A stretch of DNA of 64,000 nucleotides from an uncultured Clostridia bacterium (GTDB lineage Bacteria > Bacillota > Clostridia > Peptostreptococcales > Anaerovoracaceae): assembly GCA_938045615.1 (NCBI GenBank), contig CALIBC010000179.1, positions 1 to 64,000 of the forward strand, given 5' to 3'. The notes beneath the pieces are model-generated. The model was not told where the DNA came from, made no database searches, and saw only the letters and a list, made by a program, of their open reading frames with translations. Each line of letters begins with the position of its first letter. Positions within the stretch are counted from its first letter, which is position 1. Shown here piece after piece: positions 42,434 through 50,120 of the stretch. Both the position numbers and the translations under genes were made by a program.

Positions 42434-43836
42434 TGATCCATGGCTCCAATAACTTCCGAAATACCTTCGCTGAATGTGGGGTGAGGATATATGACTTTCG
42501 CCATTAGGTGCGGCGTAAGTCCCGAAACGATTGCCTGCGAGAATTGGCTTATCATGTCGGTGGCTCCGGCGCACATCATTTGCGCTCCCAAAATCATTTT
42601 GCTTTCTTTGTCGACGGTTATCTTGATGAAGCCTCTTTCCCGGAGAGAAAGAATTGATTTTCCGTTGGCTCCCATTGTGTACTTTTGGGATATCGCATCG
42701 ATTCCACGGTCGCGCGCCTGCGTCAAGGTAAGACCCACGGAAGCTATTTCCGGTTCCGTATATACGCACCAAGGAACGGTATCCATGCAAATTGCAGGCT
42801 CGATGCCGTTCATATGCGCAACAGCACATTTTCCCTCTGCGGCAGCTACGTGCGCAAGCTGTATTCCACCTGTGACATCACCGATCGCATAAATGCCCGG
42901 AGCTGCCGTTTCAAAATTTTCATTGACTTTTATAAATCCATTTTCCGAAATTATGTCCGGTGCATCGCCCGATGGATTAGGAGGGAGAAGACCGTCCGTA
43001 TAAGGTTTTCGGCCTACGGCCACAAGGATCATATCGGATGTGACCTCTTTTTCCTGATTTGAGTTTTTTTCATTGAACAGGCATCTTGCGCCGTCTGAAC
43101 TTTTTTCTATTTTAGTGACTGCGGCGTTTGTGTGTACATCCACATCTCCGGTTCGCTTCAAAATCATCTTGAGGTTTTGTGCAATCTCTCTGTCCATGTT
43201 GGGAAGCAGCTGCTCCATCGCTTCGATTATGACAATTTTGGTTCCAAGCGAGGAAAAAAGAGAGGCAAATTCGCATCCGATGACACCGCCGCCTATGATG
43301 GTAAGATTCTTTATGCTTTCATTAAGATTCAGAAGCTCATCACCGGTCACAACTCCCGGTGTGTCGATTCCGGGTATGGGCGGGATTGCTGTTTGGGAAC
43401 CTGTGGCGATCAAAATAGCGGAAGCTTCAAGTCGCAGAACCTCACCGTTTTCATCCTCCACGGAAACAAAGTTTTCTTTAAGTATAGTTCCTGTGCCCCG
43501 GTAGAGGTCAATACCGTTCTTTTTAAAAAGTAACTCGATTCCCGACGTCAGGCGCCGGATTACTGAATCCTTGTATTTTTGGATTCCGGCAAGGTTGTAG
43601 CCCATGCATCGGCTGTTGGTTAACCCCAGTTCCTCACCGTGTCGCTTCACATTATTGTAAAGCAGTGAGGAATGGAGCATGGCTTTGGTCGGAATGCAGC
43701 CCCTGTTAAGACAGGTGCCACCCAATCTCCCGCGTTCCACTATAGCGACATTCATCCCGAATTCCTCTGCTGCATGCACTGCGGTTTCATATCCTCCCGG
43801 ACCTGCGCCTATGATAATAAGATCGTATTTCAGCAT
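42415..43836 (-). CDS. lpd: Dihydrolipoyl dehydrogenase
   Basis: Reoxidises the dihydrolipoyl group of GcvH with NAD+, the L protein of glycine cleavage. The 473-residue flavoprotein has the FAD motif IIGAGPGGYE at the N-terminus, the redox disulfide GGTCLNRGCIPTKAML, the NAD-binding IGGGVIGCEFAS and the C-terminal HPTFSE active-site His. ATG 43836 gives the normal N-terminus; an in-frame GTG at 43866 has no ribosome site. It is the last gene of the gcv operon, 148 bases after lplA. Confidence 0.94.
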   Translation of the reverse strand: MLKYDLIIIGAGPGGYETAVHAAEEFGMNVAIVERGRLGGTCLNRGCIPTKAMLHSSLLYNNVKRHGEELGLTNSRCMGYNLAGIQKYKDSVIRRLTSGIELLFKKNGIDLYRGTGTILKENFVSVEDENGEVLRLEASAILIATGSQTAIPPIPGIDTPGVVTGDELLNLNESIKNLTIIGGGVIGCEFASLFSSLGTKIVIIEAMEQLLPNMDREIAQNLKMILKRTGDVDVHTNAAVTKIEKSSDGARCLFNEKNSNQEKEVTSDMILVAVGRKPYTDGLLPPNPSGDAPDIISENGFIKVNENFETAAPGIYAIGDVTGGIQLAHVAAAEGKCAVAHMNGIEPAICMDTVPWCVYTEPEIASVGLTLTQARDRGIDAISQKYTMGANGKSILSLRERGFIKITVDKESKMILGAQMMCAGATDMISQFSQAIVSGLTPHLMAKVIYPHPTFSEGISEVIGAMDHKLDQL

Positions 43837-43984
43837 TTTCCCCTGCTTTCTTTTAGACTTGTTCACCTTTATATTGTTCTAATTTATACTATTCAACTTT
43901 ATCCTAAGCTTGTTATGCTTTATGCTCTGCCTCTTTGTCCTACTATTCTATCCTTTGTCTTGCTCGGCGTATCGCTTATACATA

Positions 43985-45031
43985 TCAGATGTTCTTTGCG
44001 ATCAAGGAAACGATATCCATTTTCATCTTATTGGTACTCGCATGGGTCTGCCGTATACCTTCGGAGAAATAATTTTTCCCGAAGGTATACTCTTCGGAAA
44101 ACGCTGCATCCATAATAGCCGCAGACATTGCCTGCGAACTGTATTTTGCGCCTTTAAGACTTTCCGAGAAGCACGATATGACGTTTTGCGCCATTGCGTC
44201 GGAATACAGATTGATATCCTTTATAATTCCACCTTCTACTTGCATCTGCATCTGAATGTCGCCCCAGTCAAACCGTTCTGTGATTTCATGGGTAAAAGGT
44301 ATTTTTCTGCCGTATTTCCAGTCCCACGACTCGAATCTTTTCTTCAGAGTCGTGATTTCGTCTTCGGGTAGCTTGTTCACATCGATTTTCGTCACAGGTA
44401 GGGCGTATACCTGCGAGAAAGAGTTCAAAAGCGCCTCACGCATCATTGGAACTGAAATATCCGGTCTGAATTCGATGAGATTTGCTACCCTGGAGTGAAC
44501 CGAATCGACACCTTTGGAGCGTAGCTTCTGCATATTCACATTGAGATACCTTGCCATATTGGTACTGTCGACATTGAGCATTATGGTGCCGTGATGGTAA
44601 CATCTGTCGCCGATTCGCAGAAAAGCGTTACCGGAGAATTTTTTGCCGTCCACGGTCATGTCATTTCTGCCGGTGCGCAAGGCGTTGATGCCCAAAAGCT
44701 TTAGGGCACAAAGAATCACATCAAGTTGTTTCTCTAAATCGTAGTCGCTTTCTTTGACGCAAAAAGTGAAGTTGAGATTGCCCATATCGTGGTATACGGC
44801 GCCGCCTCCGGAAAGACGACGCACGAGGTATCCGCCGTCTTTTTCCAAGTCCGTCACCCTGCACTCTTTCCAGCAGTTCTGATTTTTGCCTACGACTACG
44901 GTGCGGCGATTCTGCCAGAGATAGAGTATGCACTCACCGTCATCGACGTTGCGGGTCAGAAATTCCTCCACAGCGAGATTTCTGTAAGGATAAGTATTGT
45001 CCGTATTCAAGTATAGAAGTTTGTCTATCAT
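43985..45031 (-). CDS. lplA: Lipoate--protein ligase
   Basis: Activates free lipoate with ATP and attaches it to the lysine of GcvH. The 348-residue protein has the catalytic RRLSGGGAVYHD segment, GNLNFTF, and the conserved Lys in GKKFSGNAF, followed by the C-terminal accessory domain. The start codon directly follows the gcvPB stop with no gap, so translation is coupled. Its presence suggests the cell scavenges lipoate for this complex; no lipoate synthase appears in the window. Confidence 0.94.
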   Translation of the reverse strand: MIDKLLYLNTDNTYPYRNLAVEEFLTRNVDDGECILYLWQNRRTVVVGKNQNCWKECRVTDLEKDGGYLVRRLSGGGAVYHDMGNLNFTFCVKESDYDLEKQLDVILCALKLLGINALRTGRNDMTVDGKKFSGNAFLRIGDRCYHHGTIMLNVDSTNMARYLNVNMQKLRSKGVDSVHSRVANLIEFRPDISVPMMREALLNSFSQVYALPVTKIDVNKLPEDEITTLKKRFESWDWKYGRKIPFTHEITERFDWGDIQMQMQVEGGIIKDINLYSDAMAQNVISCFSESLKGAKYSSQAMSAAIMDAAFSEEYTFGKNYFSEGIRQTHASTNKMKMDIVSLIAKNI

Positions 45032-46471
45032 TTACACCTCTCTTTTAAAACGCAGAACCGGTTTTCGTGCCGCCCTGATTTCATCAGGTCTTCCTATCAC
45101 CGTTTTGTGCGGTGCTTTGCGCAGATATTCGGGATCCGTGTGGGCGAGTTCGCACATGGATTTGAGTGTATCGATGCATAAATCGAGAACTTCCCGCGGC
45201 TCCGTCTCGGTGGGTTCTATCATAAGAGCCTCATCGACTATCAGAGGAAAGTACATCGTGGGTGGATGCATGCCGTGGTCAAGAAGACCCTTTGCAACGT
45301 CTAGTGCGCTGCATCCGGTCTCTTCTTTCAACCGGCTCAGATCCATGACAAATTCATGCATGCACGTTGTGCCGTACGGGATGTCGAATACGTCGGAAAG
45401 TTTTTTAAGCATATAGTTGGCGTTTAGAACAGCGTTTGAAGCGGCTTGTGGGATACCGTCTGCGCCGAGTGAAAGGATGTATGTCAGAGCTTTCACTAAG
45501 ACAAGAAAGTTTCCGTGAAATTGTTTTACGGAGCCGACGCTTTTTTCAGGTTTTTTGTTGCTGTATCCGTGCTCACTGTCACCGATAACGTATGTTCCGG
45601 GCATATAAGGCGCAAGCATGCACTTGCATCCGACAGGGCCGCTACCGGGACCGCCGCCGCCGTGAGGGGTGGAAAATGTCTTGTGCAGGTTTACGTGCAC
45701 ACAATCAAATCCCATGTCCCCGGGGCGGGTTATGCCCATTACGGCGTTCAGGTTTGCTCCGTCATAGTAACAAAGTCCGCCCGCAGCATGAACTATTTCC
45801 GTTATTTCGCATACGTTTTTGTCGAATATGCCCAAGGTGTTGGGATTTGTGAGCATCAGCCCCGCCGTTTCTTCGGAGACTGCCTCTTTGAGTACATCGA
45901 GATCTATGCAGCCGTCGTGGGAAGATGGGATGCTTACTATATCAAAACCGCACATTGAGGCGCTTGCGGGGTTGGTTCCGTGCGCGGAGTCGGGAACTAT
46001 GATTTTTGTCCTCTTGGTATCCCCACGATCCATGTGATAAGCTTTGATGAGTAGCAATCCTGTAAATTCACCGTGAGCCCCCGCGGCGGGTTGCATACTG
46101 AAAGCGTCCATACCCGTGATCTCACATAGCGAATCCGACAGCATCTTATATGCGGCCAGACAACCCTGTATGCTCGATTCATCCTGCAGCGGGTGGATCT
46201 TTGTGAAACCGTTAAGCAGAGCCGCTTCATCGTTTACTTTCGGATTATATTTCATGGTGCACGAGCCGAGTGGGTAGAAGCCGTTGTTTATGCCGTGCGT
46301 GCGTTCGGCAAGCCGCGTGTAGTGTCTTGAGAGCTCGGTTTCCGATAAGTGGGGAAGATCGGCTTCAATCTCCCTTCGCAAATCTTCGGGAAGGCCGACT
46401 TCCGGAACATCGCATTCAGGAAGAAGAGAAAGCCCTCGACCTTTAGCGCCGATTTCAAAAATAAGTTTCAT
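45032..46471 (-). CDS. gcvPB: Glycine dehydrogenase (decarboxylating) subunit 2
   Basis: The PLP-bearing half of the split P protein. It decarboxylates glycine and passes the aminomethyl group to lipoyl-GcvH. The 479-residue protein has the Schiff-base Lys in NLHKTFSTPHGGGGPG, the DSAHGTNPAS segment and the FYPLGSCTMKYNP motif. ATG 46471 gives the standard N-terminus MKLIFE and follows GAGAGG; the frame stays open upstream within gcvPA but has no other good start. It lies 2 bases after gcvPA. Confidence 0.96.
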   Translation of the reverse strand: MKLIFEIGAKGRGLSLLPECDVPEVGLPEDLRREIEADLPHLSETELSRHYTRLAERTHGINNGFYPLGSCTMKYNPKVNDEAALLNGFTKIHPLQDESSIQGCLAAYKMLSDSLCEITGMDAFSMQPAAGAHGEFTGLLLIKAYHMDRGDTKRTKIIVPDSAHGTNPASASMCGFDIVSIPSSHDGCIDLDVLKEAVSEETAGLMLTNPNTLGIFDKNVCEITEIVHAAGGLCYYDGANLNAVMGITRPGDMGFDCVHVNLHKTFSTPHGGGGPGSGPVGCKCMLAPYMPGTYVIGDSEHGYSNKKPEKSVGSVKQFHGNFLVLVKALTYILSLGADGIPQAASNAVLNANYMLKKLSDVFDIPYGTTCMHEFVMDLSRLKEETGCSALDVAKGLLDHGMHPPTMYFPLIVDEALMIEPTETEPREVLDLCIDTLKSMCELAHTDPEYLRKAPHKTVIGRPDEIRAARKPVLRFKREV

Positions 46472-46473
46472 CT

Positions 46474-47829
46474 TTATAAAACCTCTCTTTCCTGTTGAGT
46501 TTCCTTGGATTCGGCGATGCGGGCGCATTCCCGAGCAAGTTCGTCGATTGAATCTTTTGAGTTCATCTCTGTGGCGCACCAAAGAATCCTGTTTCCGGAA
46601 ACAGGCAAACCACAGAGTACCCCACACCGTGTCAGCTCGTGGCAGAGTACATCGACGTTCATCGGGCAGTCAGTGACAAATTCGTTAAAAAATGGCTTGT
46701 CAAAGATCGGACTGAATCCTGCCTTTTCCAGCTCGTCTCTCAAGTAGTGAGCCTTCGACATGCTCTGTTTTGCCACCTGCGTCATTCCCGGAGAACCCAT
46801 CGCGGCCATGTATGCAGAAGCGGTAAGAGCGCAAAGATCCTGGTTGGAGCAGATGTTTGAACTTGCTTTTTCGCGGCGTATGTGCTGCTCTCTTGCCTGC
46901 AATGTCAGTACATACGCTCTGTTGCCATCTGCATCTGCGGTTTCGCCCACTATTCTACCGGGAAGTCGTCTCATCATCTTGATGCTTGTCGCCATAAATC
47001 CGACATAAGGCCCTCCGTATCCAAGAGGCATTCCAAGCGGTTGACCGTCGCCGACGGCCACGTCCGCACCGCATTCTGATGGAGTTTTGAGTATAGATGC
47101 AGCTATTGGATTGATTCCCATTATGAATTTTGCGTCCGCTCCGTGAGTCACTTCGGAGAGAGCTTCGGTATCCTCAAAATTGCCGAAAAAGTTAGGTTGC
47201 TGAACGTAAAAGCAGGCGGCCTGCGGATCTTCTGAGATTCGTTTTTTCAGCTCTTCGATGTCGGTGATGCCGTCTTTTTCAGGAATCTTGACGAGCTTTA
47301 TGTTATTTCCGAAGCAGTAAGTTTCCATGACACGGAGAACCTCGGGATTGACGGACTCGGAAACGTAGGCGTTTGTTTTACTTCGCTCAAGGCACATAAC
47401 AAGACTTTCGGCAGCTGCCGTCGCTCCGTCGTAGTGCGAGGCGTTGGCGACATCCATTCCTGTGAGCTCGCATATCATAGTTTGAAATTCGAATATGGAC
47501 TGCAATATACCCTGGCTGATTTCAGCCTGATAAGGCGTATATGCCGTGACAAATTCCTCCTTGGAAATTATACTTTTTACAATTGAGGGGATATAGTGAT
47601 TGTATGCACCGGCACCTCTGAAAACACTGTGGAAGACGATATTTTGGGAGGCGATGTCCCGCATTTTGCCGATAACTTCCATTTCCCCAATACCTTTTGG
47701 AAGTTTCAAAGGTGTTTTCAGCTTGAAGGCGTCAGGCACATCGGAAAAAAGTGTATCAAAACCATCAAGACCGATTTCTTCCAACATTTTCATGCGCTCG
47801 GACTTTGTGTTCGGTATATAAGAACCCAT
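46474..47829 (-). CDS. gcvPA: Glycine dehydrogenase (decarboxylating) subunit 1
   Basis: The non-PLP half of the split P protein, which forms a heterotetramer with GcvPB. The 451-residue protein opens with YIPNTKSERMKMLEEIG and has the FRGAGAYNHYIP, TAYTPYQAEISQG and DGATAAAES motifs, all typical. Length is normal. GAAGAGG precedes ATG 47829. It lies 13 bases after gcvH. Confidence 0.96.
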   Translation of the reverse strand: MGSYIPNTKSERMKMLEEIGLDGFDTLFSDVPDAFKLKTPLKLPKGIGEMEVIGKMRDIASQNIVFHSVFRGAGAYNHYIPSIVKSIISKEEFVTAYTPYQAEISQGILQSIFEFQTMICELTGMDVANASHYDGATAAAESLVMCLERSKTNAYVSESVNPEVLRVMETYCFGNNIKLVKIPEKDGITDIEELKKRISEDPQAACFYVQQPNFFGNFEDTEALSEVTHGADAKFIMGINPIAASILKTPSECGADVAVGDGQPLGMPLGYGGPYVGFMATSIKMMRRLPGRIVGETADADGNRAYVLTLQAREQHIRREKASSNICSNQDLCALTASAYMAAMGSPGMTQVAKQSMSKAHYLRDELEKAGFSPIFDKPFFNEFVTDCPMNVDVLCHELTRCGVLCGLPVSGNRILWCATEMNSKDSIDELARECARIAESKETQQEREVL

Positions 47830-47842
47830 TTTGAACCTCTTC

Positions 47843-48214
47843 TTATTTCTTCAGTTCGGCAACGTATTTATTGTATTCTTCCTCTGTCAGCAGTTCTTCT
47901 TTTTCGCTGATGCCCTGAACTTTTACAAACCATGACTCGTAAGGAGCCTCATTTATGGATTCAGGTGAGTCCAGCAGCGCAAAGTTGACTTCGGTAACCA
48001 TTCCCGTAACCGGTGCGATAACATCGGAAACGGCTTTGACCGATTCGACATCCGCAAAAGGTTCACCTGCGGTTATCTTGTCCCCCTCTTGAGGAAGATT
48101 GATGAAAACAAGTCCCCCGAGTTCTTTTTGGGCATAGTCAGTAAGCCCGATGATTGCCGTGCTTGGGTTGATCATATCCACCCATTCGTGTGATTTTGAA
48201 AAAAGTTTTGCCAT
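47843..48214 (-). CDS. gcvH: Glycine cleavage system H protein
   Basis: The lipoyl carrier of the complex, which shuttles the aminomethyl group between P, T and L proteins. The 123-residue protein has the lipoylated Lys in VESVKAVSDV and the usual SHEWV and GLTDYAQ segments. ATG 48214 was chosen over an upstream GTG/ATG frame because GGAGGAG lies at good spacing and the family N-terminus starts there. A 162-base gap separates it from gcvT. Confidence 0.96.
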   Translation of the reverse strand: MAKLFSKSHEWVDMINPSTAIIGLTDYAQKELGGLVFINLPQEGDKITAGEPFADVESVKAVSDVIAPVTGMVTEVNFALLDSPESINEAPYESWFVKVQGISEKEELLTEEEYNKYVAELKK

Positions 48215-48376
48215 TTGATTCTCCTCCGATTTTCCATCAATGAAATTATATGCGAGAGATTTCATGAGTGAAATCTCAAAACAAACTATATATCAAGTAG
48301 ACTGCCTACATTAAGCGGGCTACGCACAGTCTTCGAGCTACGGACATCTACCTAGATACACAGTTGCCGGTTTTTC

Positions 48377-49480
48377 TTATTCATTTGAGCTTGTATAGAA
48401 CCGCGATTTGCACATGAGAGCCTTTACGCGTCTGCCTCTGACATCGACTTCCACCTCTTCGCCAAGCATGCGCTCATCTGCGTCTATAAGCGCGCATGCG
48501 ACCGCTTTTTTGATGAACGGACACATGGTTCCGGAAGTTGTGAACCCGATTTTTCTATCACCTTTGTAGACATCCATATGCTCACGTATTATCCCTCTGC
48601 CGATAACCTCAAGCCCCACCTTTTTTCTCTTTGGCGGAGTGCCCGCAAGAATCGCGGATTTGCCGATAAAGTCAGGTTTATCCATCTTCACAAAGGCGGA
48701 CAGCAAAGCTTCTTTAGGCGTGATGGTATCATCCATTTCATGACCGTAAAGAGGCATGCCCGCTTCGAGTCGCAAAGTATCGCGTGCGCCCAATCCGCAA
48801 GGAATTACCCCATCGTCTTTTCCGGCATTGTAAATCGCATCCCAGATTGCGGGAGCGGCATACCACGGAGCATATATTTCGACCCCATTTTCGCCTGTGT
48901 ATCCTGTTTTTGATATCATTGCATCAAAACCCACGATTTGCACATTCGGATTGAAAGCATAGTATTCGCCGGGGATTTGGGAGCGGTCGACAATCTTTTG
49001 AACAATGGAAAGCGCCTTTGGACCTTGGACGGCGATCTGGCTTATCGTATCGGAAATATCGAGAAATTCGACATCGCCGAATTTATGTTCACACATAAAG
49101 CGATAATCTTTTTGGGTGTTTGCCGCATTGACGACCATCATATATTCGTTTTCGCTTTTTTTATATAGTATGAGATCGTCCACGATCCCCCCGTTTTCAT
49201 GGCACATTGGGGAGTATCTCGCGTGTCCGGATTTCAGATCCGTAAAATCGTTTGTCATCAGCATGTTTACATTTGTGAGGGCGTCGGAGCCCTTGCATAT
49301 TATTTCTCCCATGTGCGAGACATCGAATATTCCGGCGGCCGTTCTGACAGCCATATGTTCGGCGATCAATCCGCTTTCATACTGAACGGGAAGCTCCCAA
49401 CCCGCAAACGGAACCATCTTTCCCCCGAATTTCAAATGCGTGTCATAAAGTGAAGTGCGCTTCAAACTTTCCGTGGACAT
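48377..49480 (-). CDS. gcvT: Aminomethyltransferase (T protein)
   Basis: Releases ammonia from aminomethyl-lipoyl-GcvH and transfers the one-carbon unit to tetrahydrofolate. The 367-residue protein has the FDVSHMGE motif, the folate-site region around GLGARDTLRLEAGMPLYGHE and the SGTMCPFIKKAVA C-terminal segment. ATG 49480 is preferred to GTG 49489 because GGGAGG lies at the proper distance. It is the first gene of the operon and sits directly below the tandem glycine riboswitch. Confidence 0.96.
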   Translation of the reverse strand: MSTESLKRTSLYDTHLKFGGKMVPFAGWELPVQYESGLIAEHMAVRTAAGIFDVSHMGEIICKGSDALTNVNMLMTNDFTDLKSGHARYSPMCHENGGIVDDLILYKKSENEYMMVVNAANTQKDYRFMCEHKFGDVEFLDISDTISQIAVQGPKALSIVQKIVDRSQIPGEYYAFNPNVQIVGFDAMISKTGYTGENGVEIYAPWYAAPAIWDAIYNAGKDDGVIPCGLGARDTLRLEAGMPLYGHEMDDTITPKEALLSAFVKMDKPDFIGKSAILAGTPPKRKKVGLEVIGRGIIREHMDVYKGDRKIGFTTSGTMCPFIKKAVACALIDADERMLGEEVEVDVRGRRVKALMCKSRFYTSSNE

Positions 49481-49509
49481 AATTCCCACCTCCCAAAATC
49501 ATTTGCAGC

Positions 49510-49545
49510 AAAAAGGACACAGAAACCGTAACGTTCCTGTGCCCC
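49510..49545 (-). terminator. Riboswitch expression-platform terminator of gcv
   Basis: On the minus strand GGGGCACAGGAACGTTACGG and TTTCTGTGTCC form a strong stem followed by five T, between the aptamers and gcvT. Glycine binding is expected to prevent its formation. Confidence 0.8.
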
Positions 49546-49703
49546 GTCCCTGGACCTGAAAGATTTACCTCTTCGGTGCATAAACATATGCTCTCCGGGG
49601 TTCCGTCCGAATCCGGTCCTTTTGCCTGAGAGTTTGTTCACCTTTGCCCCTTCGGCTCCACAAACAGGTTGTGGCCTCTCCCTGATTCGTCGCTCGGAAA
49701 TCT
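49541..49703 (-). promoter_or_regulatory. Tandem glycine riboswitch
   Basis: Read on the minus strand, aptamer 1 has the GGGAGAGG opening, GCCGAAGGGGCAA and CTCTCAGGCAAAAGGAC. Aptamer 2 repeats the plan with CCGGAGAG, CACCGAAGAGGTAA and TTTCAGGTCCAGGGACGGGG. These are the conserved cores of the gcvT glycine riboswitch. The terminator directly follows, so the operon should be switched on when glycine is abundant. Confidence 0.95.
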
Positions 49704-49723
49704 TTAATATTTATTACGCACTC

Positions 49724-49752
49724 ATTTTATCACACGAAAGCAATATAGGCAA
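49724..49752 (-). promoter_or_regulatory. Promoter of the gcv operon
   Basis: Minus strand TTGCCT (49752-49747), a 17-base spacer and TAAAAT (49729-49724), a short distance before the glycine aptamers. Confidence 0.7.
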
Positions 49753-50120
49753 CGAAAAAATCCACATCCTGCGGCAGGACTCGTACGCACGCATAAGCGG
49801 GAAATAGAATTTACTTTGCAAATTGTCTGTGTAAAAAGATAAAAATTTAACCCCCGATTTTTTGTTGACATGACGTGTGTTATGTGTAAGAATGAGGTTT
49901 GGGTTAGCAGTGGCTAATTTTAGTTAATCGAATTATACGTTTTACCGTGGCATCGTCTTTGAATCGTATACGTTGATACCCTGCGATTTTGGTGCCGTGT
50001 GTAAATGTACTTATGACGAATAGCGGAGTTGGCTGCGGGTGACCTGCGACACAATATATAAGTGTAGTAAATCTGTTGGAGTAAATCTAAAGTAAAAATT
50101 ATCTAATAAGAAAGGAGAGT
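49753..50120 (+). other. Intergenic region with a probable promoter and 220-nt leader
   Basis: No gene. TTGACA at 49865-49870, about 16 bases and TAAGAA (49887-49892) preceded by TGTG form a likely promoter for the Ig/FMN gene. The following leader of about 220 bases contains GTTAGC/GGCTAA (near 49913-49928), which can pair. I recognise no riboswitch class. Confidence 0.45.

Noticed and set aside
46472..46627. N-terminal extension of gcvPB into gcvPA
   Set aside because: The extension is not family-like and overlaps gcvPA; ATG 46471 has a good ribosome site.
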